A DNA stretch of 64,000 nucleotides, from NCBI RefSeq assembly GCF_027111355.2, contig NZ_CP114291.2, positions 1,178,001 to 1,242,000 on the forward strand. The letters run 5' to 3'. Of the stretch, positions 26,566 through 35,202 are shown piece by piece. The stretch is from Flavobacterium eburneipallidum. GTDB taxonomy: Bacteria; Bacteroidota; Bacteroidia; Flavobacteriales; Flavobacteriaceae. Position 1 is the stretch's first letter, and every line of letters starts with the position of its first letter. The notes beneath the pieces are model-generated. The model was not told where the DNA came from and did not search any database. It saw nothing but the letters and a program-made list of their open reading frames with translations. A program made the translations under genes and the position numbers.

Positions 26566-29226
26566 ATGTTAGTAATAAAAGTAAAAAAGATAAGCCTTGT
26601 TTTAGTAGCGTTTGTAGGTTTTAGTAGCCTTGGTTTCGCTCAAAATAAATATCCTTATCAGGATTCCAAATTAGAAGTTGAAGCGCGGGTAAAAGACTTG
26701 TTAAGCCGAATGAGTCTGGAAGAAAAGGTGCGTCAAATGGATATGTACAAAGGCGAATTTTTTAAAGAAAAAGAAGATTTCTCTAAAACGAAATCCAATG
26801 CTAAAATTGGAAAATTAGGAATCGGAGCCATTCATGATATTTATCCGCGTTCGGCAAAAATGATTAATGATCTTCAAAAAGAAGTGATTAAAAACAACCG
26901 TTGGGGAATTCCAGCATTGATTATGTGTGAGATGCTTCACGGTTATTTAGATGACGGAAGTACAGCTTTTCCCATGAACATTGGTTTGGGAGCTACTTGG
27001 GACACTAATTTAATGGATAAAGTAGGGAAAGTAATTGCTACCGAAGCCAGAGCGCATGGCGTTCATTTTGGTCTTGGACCCAATTTAGATTTAGGTCGCG
27101 AACCAAGGTGGGGAAGAGTGGCAGAAACTTTTGGTGAAGATGCTTACTTGAACAGCGAAATTGGTTTGGCAATGATTAAAGGAATGCAAGGCGATGATTT
27201 AAAATCAGATCGTTCGATTATTGCAGAACCGAAACATTTTGCTGTTCACGGAATTCCACAAGCGGGAGGAAATTCTTCTCCAATTTTAGTGGGTGAACGT
27301 TCGGCTCGTGAAGATCATTTGCCTTCTTTTCAAAAAGCATTTACAAAAGGTGGCGCTTTAGGAACCATGTGTGCTTATTCTGAATTAGATGGGATTCCTT
27401 GTGCTGCTAATCATTGGTTGTTGACTGATGTTTTACGAAAAGAATGGGGTTTTAAAGGAATTGTAGTTTCTGATTTGGGAGCTATTAAATACCTTCAAAC
27501 CACACATTATGTTACTAATTCTCCAAAAGAAAGTATCCGTGAAGCAGTTGCTGCAGGAGTGGATATGCAATTTTATGATTTTACGAATGAGTTTTGGCAA
27601 CAAAGTCTGATCGAATTGGTAAATGAAAAGAAACTGACCATGGAACAAATTGATCGTGCGGCTGGTGGGGTTTTACGATTGAAGTTTATGTTAGGTTTAT
27701 TCGAAAATCCATATACAGAAAAAAATCTAATTAAAGAGCGTTTTCATACCAAAGAAAATCAGGACATCGCTCTTGAAGCAGGACATAAATCGATGGTTTT
27801 ATTGAAAAATGAAAATAATCTTTTACCACTGAAGAAAGACATTCAAACTATTGCTGTTATCGGCCCTAATGCCGATGCATCAAGACTGGGAGGATATGCG
27901 GTTAAAAATAAAGTAGGAACTACAGTTCTTGAGGGAATCAAACAAGTGGTGGGTAAAGATACGAATGTACTTTATGAAGAAGGTGTTCCTTTGATTGTAA
28001 AAGGACAAATTATTCCATCTAAATATTTATTTACTCCTGATGGATCTCAAAACGGATTAAAAGGAGAATATTTCAATAATAGAAATGTGGAAGGAACTCC
28101 TGCATTAACACGTATTGACAATCAATTAGAATTCGATTGGCCCTGGAATCCGGGTGTAGGGGTGAATGATGATGATTTTTCGATTCGTTGGACCGGTTAT
28201 ATTCAATCCGAAAAATCCTTTGACGGTTGGTTAGGCTTAAGTTCTGATGACGGAATCAGAATGTGGATTGACGATCAATTGGTCATTGACAACTGGACAA
28301 AAGGAGCAACGAGTATTGTAACTACTCCAAAAAACATTGAAGCAGGAAAAAAATACAAAGTCCGCATTGAAATGTGGGAAGGTGGCTGGGGAGCCAGAGT
28401 ACACTTGCGATGGAATCTTGAAAAGATAAACCTGCAACCAGCGATTGATATTGCTAAAAAAGCCGATGTTGCTGTAGTGGTTTTAGGAGAATCGAATGAA
28501 TTAGTGGAAGAAAACAGAGATGTGGCGAGTTTAGATTTACACGGAATGCAACAGGAATTAATTGAAGCGATTCAAAAGACAGGAACACCAGTAGTTTGTG
28601 TGTTGCTAAACGGTCGTCCGCTTTCTATAAACTGGATTAACGAAAATATTCCAGCTATTGTGGAAGGTTGGTTTCCGGGAGAAGCTGGAGGAAAAGCAGT
28701 AGCTGATGTTTTGTTTGGAAATTATAATCCAGGCGGAAGATTGCCGATTACTTTTCCAAAATCGGTTGGGCAATTGCCTATTTATTACAACCAAAAACCA
28801 TCGGCCATACATCGTTATGTTTCTGAAAGTGAAAATCCGTTATATACTTTTGGATACGGTTTGAGTTATACCACATTCGAATATTCGAATTTAACTTTAA
28901 GTACTTCTGAAATTAAAGCTGACGGAAGCTTGAAAGTAAGCATTGATGTTAAAAATACCGGAAATTATGACGGAGATGAAGTGGTGCAATTGTACATTAA
29001 TGATGTGTATAGTTCCGTAACAACTCCTGAAAAAACACTAAAAGGTTTTAAAAGAGTACATATCAAAAAAGGAGCGACTGAAACGGTAGAATTTACTTTA
29101 ACTCCTGACGAATTGGCTATTTGGAACCGGGAAATGAAAAACGTAGTAGAACCTGGCGATTTTGAAGTGATGGTAGGAGGAAATTCAGTAAATTTATTGA
29201 AGTCAAAGTTTAAGGTTATGGAGTAA
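26566..29226 (+). CDS. GH3 beta-glycosidase with inserted PA14 domain (candidate beta-xylosidase)
   Basis: An 886-residue exported enzyme, last in the 12-gene run. It has a signal peptide to about residue 26. The GH3 N-domain has G-L-G-P-N-L-D-L-G-R-E-P-R-W-G-R and E-P-K-H-F-A-V-H-G. The nucleophile strand reads V-V-S-D-L-G-A-I with Asp303, where Trp or Tyr is more usual after the Asp. The C-domain is interrupted by a PA14 module (about 495-620), as in many Bacteroidota GH3 enzymes, and the protein ends in a fibronectin III-like domain. Substrate is open: beta-glucoside, beta-GlcNAc or the core beta-1,2-xylose of plant N-glycans are all possible. Context favours the last. Confidence 0.88.
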   Translation: MLVIKVKKISLVLVAFVGFSSLGFAQNKYPYQDSKLEVEARVKDLLSRMSLEEKVRQMDMYKGEFFKEKEDFSKTKSNAKIGKLGIGAIHDIYPRSAKMINDLQKEVIKNNRWGIPALIMCEMLHGYLDDGSTAFPMNIGLGATWDTNLMDKVGKVIATEARAHGVHFGLGPNLDLGREPRWGRVAETFGEDAYLNSEIGLAMIKGMQGDDLKSDRSIIAEPKHFAVHGIPQAGGNSSPILVGERSAREDHLPSFQKAFTKGGALGTMCAYSELDGIPCAANHWLLTDVLRKEWGFKGIVVSDLGAIKYLQTTHYVTNSPKESIREAVAAGVDMQFYDFTNEFWQQSLIELVNEKKLTMEQIDRAAGGVLRLKFMLGLFENPYTEKNLIKERFHTKENQDIALEAGHKSMVLLKNENNLLPLKKDIQTIAVIGPNADASRLGGYAVKNKVGTTVLEGIKQVVGKDTNVLYEEGVPLIVKGQIIPSKYLFTPDGSQNGLKGEYFNNRNVEGTPALTRIDNQLEFDWPWNPGVGVNDDDFSIRWTGYIQSEKSFDGWLGLSSDDGIRMWIDDQLVIDNWTKGATSIVTTPKNIEAGKKYKVRIEMWEGGWGARVHLRWNLEKINLQPAIDIAKKADVAVVVLGESNELVEENRDVASLDLHGMQQELIEAIQKTGTPVVCVLLNGRPLSINWINENIPAIVEGWFPGEAGGKAVADVLFGNYNPGGRLPITFPKSVGQLPIYYNQKPSAIHRYVSESENPLYTFGYGLSYTTFEYSNLTLSTSEIKADGSLKVSIDVKNTGNYDGDEVVQLYINDVYSSVTTPEKTLKGFKRVHIKKGATETVEFTLTPDELAIWNREMKNVVEPGDFEVMVGGNSVNLLKSKFKVME

Positions 29227-29276
29227 ATGGTATTGTTATAAGACAATAAAAAACACTCGTTTAAACTAAAATTATC

Positions 29277-29313
29277 AAAAAACATTAATCTTTAAAAAAG
29301 GTTAATGTTTTTT
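29277..29313 (+). terminator. Terminator between the glycan operon and susC
   Basis: The stem AAAAAACATTAA (29277-29288) pairs with TTAATGTTTTTT (29302-29313), extended inward by TC/GG. The T run is on the right, 50 bases after GH3. The 324-base gap 29227-29550 otherwise holds TAGTTTTG (29328-29335) and CACCTTTG (29425-29432), both -7-like but without a well-placed TTG, and regulatory site C. Confidence 0.8.
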
Positions 29314-29443
29314 GTTTAAGATAAGTTTAGTTTTGTTGTGAAATAGTCAATGCTATTTGTAATAGCTTGATAATTGTTTGTTAAAATAGCTTTTAGTGTA
29401 AAAAAAAACGTAAAATTAAACAAACACCTTTGCAGATACGTCA

Positions 29444-29464
29444 TTGGTCGAAATTATATTTTAG
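29444..29464 (+). promoter_or_regulatory. Candidate locus-wide regulatory element, site C
   Basis: TTGGTCGAAATT (29444-29455) is identical to site A and is followed by a TTAG at 29461. A second, looser copy (TTAGTAACGATTT, 29461-29473) makes a possible direct repeat 17 bases apart, the sort of layout LytTR regulators bind. It is 96 bases before susC. Confidence 0.38.
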
Positions 29465-29550
29465 TAACGATTTATAGTGATAAATTTAACAAACAATTAA
29501 CCCTAGGGCTGGTTGAAAAGAAAACAAATTAATAATTCAAAAACCAAATT

Positions 29551-32500
29551 ATGATTCAAAATGTATTAAAACTACTGTTTGTATTTTGCTTGTTCGGATT
29601 TCAAAACGTTCAGGCTCAAACTACAGTGAAGGGAACAGTTACAGATGCCAAAAGCGGTTTTCCACTGCCGGGAGTAAACATCGTTGTTAAGGGGACAACA
29701 AATGGTGCATCATCAGACATGGATGGTAAGTATAGTGTTAATGTTCCTAATCAATCGGCAATTTTGGTCTTTTCCTTTATAGGATCAGTTTCAAAAGAAG
29801 TTGTAGTAGGGAGTTCGACTACTATAGATGTATCACTAACTGAAGATGCTCAACAATTAGAAGAAGTTGTGGTAACAGCTTTGGGTATCAAAAGAGAGAA
29901 AAAAGCAATTACCTATTCGGCACAAAATGTTGATGTAGATGAAATTTCTCAAGCAAGATCATTAAACGTTGCTAACTCACTTTCGGGAAAAGTGGCGGGT
30001 CTTAATTTTTCTACTACTTCAAATGGTGTAGGAAGTTCATCCAGAATTACTTTAAGAGGAAATAGATCTCTTAATGGTAATAACCAACCTTTGTATGTGA
30101 TAGATGGTGTGCCAATTAGTAACGGAACTACAACTGGTAATCCTGATATTGATACAGGAGGAACTACTCAACCAGATGGTATCTCTAATATTAATCCTGA
30201 AGATATTGCTTCGATGACAGTTCTTAAAGGACCTTCTGCAGCAGCTCTTTATGGAAACAGAGCAAGTAATGGGGTTATTATTATTACCACTAAATCTGGA
30301 AAAGCGGGAAAAACTTCTGTTTCATTGTCTTCAAACTTTATGGCTTCTTCAGCTTACAATTTGACCAATTTTCAAAATGAATACGGACAAGGAGATCAAG
30401 GAGTTTACAATCCTATTTCTGTATCAAGTTGGGGAGGAAGGTTAGATGGAAGTCAAGTTTCGGCATGGCAATTAGCTCGTAATCCTAATTATGCTGGTCC
30501 AGCAACTACTAGCTATTCGGCACAGCCAGATAATGTTATTGATTTTTATAAAACAGGTTATAATTTAGCTAATACTTTAACTGTTACTACAGGAAATGAA
30601 AAAGCACAAGGCTATTTTTCTTATACCAATACTCAAGCAGAGGGTATTGTAAAAGGCAATGATTTAGACAGACATAATCTAAATTTAAGATTGACAAGTA
30701 AATTATCGGATAAGTTTTCATTGGATGTAAAAACGAATTACATCATTCAGAATATTGATAATTTACTTCGAACAGGGGAAGAGTCTATTGGAACTTCGGC
30801 TTATTTATTGCCTCGTAGTATTAAATTTAATGAGTACAGAGATTTTGAATATACTGATGCTGCAGGACAATTACAACAAAACTACTTTATAGACGAAACT
30901 GGATCTCCAGGAGGAAACCCTTATTGGTCAGCTTTGCGTAATGATTCTCGTGAAGACAAAAGAAATAGATTTATTGGTCTTGCCTCTCTTAAATATGATA
31001 TTACAAGTGCTTTAAGTTTACAAGTTAGAGCAGGTTTAGATCAAATGACTAATACTGCTGTAAGAAACAGATATGCAACCAGAGCATTTAATAACAATTT
31101 AGGTTCTTATTCTGAATCGTATGAAAAAGTAAGCGAGTTTAATACAGATGCGTTACTTTCATACAAACAAACATTTGGTGACTTTTCAGTAGGACTTAAC
31201 GCTGGTGCTAATATGTTAAAACAATCTAGTTCAGGATTAAATTCGGGTGGTATTTTAAGTAAAAGAAACTATTTTTCTTTGATTAATGTAGCAACTATTG
31301 GATCCAATTCTACAGCATCAGAAAAACAAGTGAATTCAGTTTATGGATTTTCTCAAATAGGTTTCAAAAATTATTTATTCTTGGATGTAACTGCTAGAAA
31401 TGACTGGTCTTCTGCATTGCCATCGCAAAATAGATCTTTCTTTTATCCTTCATTTGGTCTTTCTGCGGTAATCTCTGATATGGTTACTTTACCTGAAGCT
31501 ATTAGTTTTGCTAAAGTTAGAGCTTCTTATGCAAAAGTCGGTAATGATACTGATCCTTATCAAACAAGTTCTCAATTATCATACATTGGTGGTAACGGAG
31601 GTATGTTGTACTCTCAAACTACAGCTGCAAATCCTAACCTAAAACCAGAGATGTCTAGTTCTTCAGAGTTTGGTGCAGATGTTAAATTTTTGAAAAATCG
31701 TTTAGGATTAGAATTTACGTATTTTCAAACCAAAACTTCAGATCAAATCTTTTACATCAATACTCCTGAATCTTCTTCAAAATCAAGAGCGGTGTTAAAC
31801 GGAGGTGATATCGAAAATAAAGGTGTTGAACTTACGCTTACTGCTACTCCTATTCAAACAGAAGACTTTAGCTGGGATATTATGGCCAATTATGCTTCTT
31901 ATAAATCTAAAATTACTTCAATCTATGATAATAGAGAGGAATTGGTTATTGGAGAAGGAAGATTAGTTAGAAGTAAAGTAATTAAAGGAGGCGAATATGG
32001 TGATTTATACATAAAAGGATTTCAAAGAACAGCTGATGGTCAGATTATTGTAAATGCAGCTGGTATTCCTTTGGCAACAGATGATTTTAGTGTTCGTGCT
32101 GGTAACTTTAACCCAGATTGGACTGCGGGTTTAAAAAATAATTTCACCTACAAAAATTTTAATTTAAGCTTCCTAGTTGATTTTAGAATTGGAGGAGAAG
32201 TAATTTCATACACTCAAGCAAGACAAGCAGGTTTAGGTGTAAGTGACATTACTTTGGCAGGAAGAGAAGGTGGAATTATTGTGGATGGTGTTGTAGCAAG
32301 TGGATCTACTTTTGTTCCAAATACAACAAGTATTACTGCAGAACAATATTGGACAGCTATTGGACAAAGAACTCCAGTTGCAGAACCTTTTATTTATGAT
32401 GCAACAAACATTAGATTGAGAGAACTTGTTTTTGGATATTCATTACCAAAACAGTTGTTAAAAAGCACCGGTTTATCAAGTATTGATTTCTCTGTAGTAG

Positions 32501-32643
32501 GTAGAAATTTATTCTTCTTCTTAAACGAAGCAAAATATTTTGATCCAGAAGCAGGATCAGGTACAGGAAATTTACAAGGTATCGAATCTTTCAATATTCC
32601 TTCAACAAGAGAGTATGGTGTTAATGTAAGATTTGGATTTTAA
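29551..32643 (+). CDS. SusC-like TonB-linked outer-membrane transporter
   Basis: A 1030-residue outer-membrane channel for energy-driven uptake of glycans or glycopeptides. It has a signal peptide (to Q-A-Q, about residue 23). A carboxypeptidase D-like domain follows (about 26-100, 'VKGTVTDAKSGFPLPGVNI'), then the TonB-box-like L-E-E-V-V-V-T-A-L-G-I-K-R-E at about 104-117, a plug domain (V-I-D-G-V-P-I near 185) and a long beta-barrel ending in R-E-Y-G-V-N-V-R-F-G-F with the terminal Phe. It is directly followed by SusD. The 12-gene operon ends just upstream and the pair has its own leader. Confidence 0.95.
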   Translation: MIQNVLKLLFVFCLFGFQNVQAQTTVKGTVTDAKSGFPLPGVNIVVKGTTNGASSDMDGKYSVNVPNQSAILVFSFIGSVSKEVVVGSSTTIDVSLTEDAQQLEEVVVTALGIKREKKAITYSAQNVDVDEISQARSLNVANSLSGKVAGLNFSTTSNGVGSSSRITLRGNRSLNGNNQPLYVIDGVPISNGTTTGNPDIDTGGTTQPDGISNINPEDIASMTVLKGPSAAALYGNRASNGVIIITTKSGKAGKTSVSLSSNFMASSAYNLTNFQNEYGQGDQGVYNPISVSSWGGRLDGSQVSAWQLARNPNYAGPATTSYSAQPDNVIDFYKTGYNLANTLTVTTGNEKAQGYFSYTNTQAEGIVKGNDLDRHNLNLRLTSKLSDKFSLDVKTNYIIQNIDNLLRTGEESIGTSAYLLPRSIKFNEYRDFEYTDAAGQLQQNYFIDETGSPGGNPYWSALRNDSREDKRNRFIGLASLKYDITSALSLQVRAGLDQMTNTAVRNRYATRAFNNNLGSYSESYEKVSEFNTDALLSYKQTFGDFSVGLNAGANMLKQSSSGLNSGGILSKRNYFSLINVATIGSNSTASEKQVNSVYGFSQIGFKNYLFLDVTARNDWSSALPSQNRSFFYPSFGLSAVISDMVTLPEAISFAKVRASYAKVGNDTDPYQTSSQLSYIGGNGGMLYSQTTAANPNLKPEMSSSSEFGADVKFLKNRLGLEFTYFQTKTSDQIFYINTPESSSKSRAVLNGGDIENKGVELTLTATPIQTEDFSWDIMANYASYKSKITSIYDNREELVIGEGRLVRSKVIKGGEYGDLYIKGFQRTADGQIIVNAAGIPLATDDFSVRAGNFNPDWTAGLKNNFTYKNFNLSFLVDFRIGGEVISYTQARQAGLGVSDITLAGREGGIIVDGVVASGSTFVPNTTSITAEQYWTAIGQRTPVAEPFIYDATNIRLRELVFGYSLPKQLLKSTGLSSIDFSVVGRNLFFFLNEAKYFDPEAGSGTGNLQGIESFNIPSTREYGVNVRFGF

Positions 32644-32664
32644 TTAAAAATAAAGAGAGATAAT

Positions 32665-34266
32665 ATGAAAAATTATAAAATTAAATCAATAGGAGTTGTC
32701 ATGTCTATGCTCGCTGTTTTTTCAAGCTGTACACAAGACTTTGACGAAATAAATACAAATAAAAATACGCTTACTGAAGAGCAATTAGATCAAACTCTTG
32801 CAGGTCCAGCTTTTGCATCAGCCTTATATGCTGGGATACATCACGGTTCTTATTCTTCTCCTGGAGTAGATGATCAGGGAACATGGGGTATTGCAACAGG
32901 TATTTTACCATCAACTTTTACGCATTACTTAAGTTGTGGTTATGGTACTGAAAGAAATGCTTTTGTAAACGGTTATGAAGGACGTGGATGGTTGCGATTC
33001 TATACCGTTGCTGTACCAGCTCTAAACAATGCTTTCAAAGCATCTGAAGGTAACGCTGAAGCTACAGCTGTCTTAAAAATCTGGAAAGTATATATGTACA
33101 ATCAAATGACAGATGCTTATGGACCTATTCCTTACACAGAAGCTGGTAATAACAAAGAAAAAGTACCTTATGATAGTGTAGAATCTATTTACACAGACTT
33201 TTTTAAATTATTAGATGAAGCGAACACTGTTTTAAGTGCTACTACATCAACTACAGTAGGAACGCTTCAGCCTAATGATAGAATCTATTCTGGAAATGTA
33301 CAAAACTGGAGAAGATTTGGAAACAGTTTAAAACTGCGTTTGGCATTAAGAATTTCAGACATTGATGCAGCAAAAGCAAAAACTCAAGCAGAAGCAGCAA
33401 TTGCAGCAGGTGTTATAGAAACGAATGAGCAAAGTGCTACTTTTAAAGTGAGTAATATTACTCCAAACAATTTAAACATGATTGTAAATTCTTGGGGATA
33501 CTTAATGACAGCTTCTATGGAAAGTTTGCTTGTTGGATATAATGATCCTAGATTGGCTAAATGGTTCGCACCAATTAATCCTACAGCGGCACCTGCAGCT
33601 CAAATTTACAGAGGCAGACCAGTTGGAGGTTTACAAGGTCAGTTTGGAACAACCACATTCTCCATGTTTAATAACGATGTATTAGGAAGTGGTTCAAACG
33701 GAAGTCTTAGTGAAACTAAAAATATTGAGGTATTAATGGCTTCTGAAAATTATTTGAGTAGAGCCGAAGGTGCCTTAAATGGATGGAGTATGGGTGGTAC
33801 AGCAAGAAGTTTGTACGAAGAAGGGATTCGATTGTCAATGACACAATGGGGAATTACAGATACCAATGCCATTGCTAATTACATTGCAGGAAATACTTTA
33901 CCATCTATTCCAAATGCAGCAACACTGTATCCAAATATAGGATTACAAACTGTTCCAGTTACTGTTCCAGTGGCTTGGCAACCTTCTGTAGCAACTCAAC
34001 GTACGCAAATTGCAGTTCAAAAATATTTAGCTGTTTTTCCTGAATCTTGGGAAGCATGGGCTGATTTGCGAAGAAGTGATGCTAAAGTAATTTATCCAGT
34101 AATTAACACGGATAACAATGAAGCTGGAGTTGGCAAAACCTTGATGAAACGTGTAATCTTTGTTACCAATGAATATTCTGCAAACAGAGATGCTGTTACC
34201 GATGCCATCGCTAAACTTAAAGGACCTGATTCAGGAGGTACAAGACTTTGGTGGGATACTAAATAA
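32665..34266 (+). CDS. SusD-like nutrient-binding outer-membrane lipoprotein (SusD-like_2/RagB type)
   Basis: A 533-residue lipoprotein (lipobox V-F-S-S-C, Cys22) starting 21 bases after SusC. The TPR-like pattern of SusD proteins is present: a D-F-D-E-I-N-T-N-K-N-T start, Y-M-Y-N-Q-M-T-D-A-Y-G-P-I-P-Y-T-E near 145-161, W-R-R-F-G-N-S-L-K-L-R-L-A-L-R near 212-226 and a C-terminal P-E-S-W-E-A-W-A-D-L-R-R-S near 470. It sits as a lid on SusC at the cell surface and binds the substrate. The form is the shorter SusD-like_2 branch rather than classical starch SusD. Substrate is inferred from the locus only. Confidence 0.93.
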   Translation: MKNYKIKSIGVVMSMLAVFSSCTQDFDEINTNKNTLTEEQLDQTLAGPAFASALYAGIHHGSYSSPGVDDQGTWGIATGILPSTFTHYLSCGYGTERNAFVNGYEGRGWLRFYTVAVPALNNAFKASEGNAEATAVLKIWKVYMYNQMTDAYGPIPYTEAGNNKEKVPYDSVESIYTDFFKLLDEANTVLSATTSTTVGTLQPNDRIYSGNVQNWRRFGNSLKLRLALRISDIDAAKAKTQAEAAIAAGVIETNEQSATFKVSNITPNNLNMIVNSWGYLMTASMESLLVGYNDPRLAKWFAPINPTAAPAAQIYRGRPVGGLQGQFGTTTFSMFNNDVLGSGSNGSLSETKNIEVLMASENYLSRAEGALNGWSMGGTARSLYEEGIRLSMTQWGITDTNAIANYIAGNTLPSIPNAATLYPNIGLQTVPVTVPVAWQPSVATQRTQIAVQKYLAVFPESWEAWADLRRSDAKVIYPVINTDNNEAGVGKTLMKRVIFVTNEYSANRDAVTDAIAKLKGPDSGGTRLWWDTK

Positions 34267-34305
34267 ATTGAATTAAATAAAACGAGATTCGTTACTTAAG
34301 AGATT

Positions 34306-34333
34306 AAAAGGAGAGTCAACTCTCCTTTTGTCT
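34306..34333 (+). terminator. Terminator after susD
   Basis: AAAAGGAGAG (34306-34315) and CTCTCCTTTT (34320-34329) form a perfect 10-bp stem with a TCAA loop and a T-rich tail. It separates susCD from the cutC unit. Confidence 0.85.
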
Positions 34334-34393
34334 TTTATACCATTAAAATTTAGAATTGTAATCACTTGATTATCATTCTATAAAAGGTTAAAT

Positions 34394-35116
34394 ATGTTAT
34401 TAGAAATTTGTGCCTCGTCTTATCAATCGGCAATTAATGCGCAAACTGCAGGAGCTCACAGAATAGAATTGTGTTCTGAATTAGCGGTTGGAGGAGTAAC
34501 TCCTTCTTATGGATTACTTAAAAATGTGTTAGCAACTGTAACTATTCCTGTCAATGTGTTGATACGACCACGAAGCGGCAATTTTACTTATTCTGAAGAA
34601 GAATTTGCTATTATGAAAAAGGATATTCAACTGTGTAAAGAATTAGGTTGTAACGGAATTGTGTCTGGTGTGTTAAATCCTGATAACACTATTGATATTG
34701 CAAGAACACAGGAGTTAATTGAATGGTCAAAACCATTGGAATTTACTTTTCACCGAGCTTTTGATTGGGTTGAAAATTCATTTGAAGCCATAGAACAATT
34801 AATGGCAATTGGAGCAACGAGAGTGTTGACTTCAGGAAAAAAACAGACCGCTCTTGAAGGGATGAAACTTTTGAAAGTGTTGAAAGAAAGAGCAAAAAAT
34901 AAGATTATCATTCTTCCGGGAGGAGGAATCAATAAAAAGAATGCCTTCTTATTTAAAAATAAGAAATTTAAAGAAATTCATTGTTCAGCATCTGTAATAA
35001 GCTATCAAAACACGGATGAAAAGCTGTCCATGAACAATCAAAAATTATTTAACGATCGTATTATTGTTCATTCGGATACTGATACAATTAAAGCTATTTT
35101 GGATAGTATAAGTTAA
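34394..35116 (+). CDS. cutC: CutC family protein (annotated copper homeostasis), part of the glycan locus
   Basis: A 240-residue TIM-barrel protein without signal peptide. CutC motifs are clear: L-E-I-C-A at the start, A-G-A-H-R-I-E-L-C-S-E-L, G-G-V-T-P-S-Y-G, V-L-I-R-P-R-S-G-N-F-T-Y, T-F-H-R-A-F-D and V-L-T-S-G. The family was named for copper tolerance, but the copper role is weakly supported. No copper genes are nearby. Instead it opens the unit cutC-MFS-BNR-mutarotase-M28 behind SusCD. A metabolic role in handling a product of N-glycan or GlcNAc-Asn breakdown is my inference. Confidence 0.9.
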   Translation: MLLEICASSYQSAINAQTAGAHRIELCSELAVGGVTPSYGLLKNVLATVTIPVNVLIRPRSGNFTYSEEEFAIMKKDIQLCKELGCNGIVSGVLNPDNTIDIARTQELIEWSKPLEFTFHRAFDWVENSFEAIEQLMAIGATRVLTSGKKQTALEGMKLLKVLKERAKNKIIILPGGGINKKNAFLFKNKKFKEIHCSASVISYQNTDEKLSMNNQKLFNDRIIVHSDTDTIKAILDSIS

Positions 35117-35202
35117 ATAATTAGCTGCTTTTAATTAGAAAATAAAGATTTGAAAAATATATAAGAAAACAATTGAAATTATTAAAAAATAAATGAATAC
35201 TT

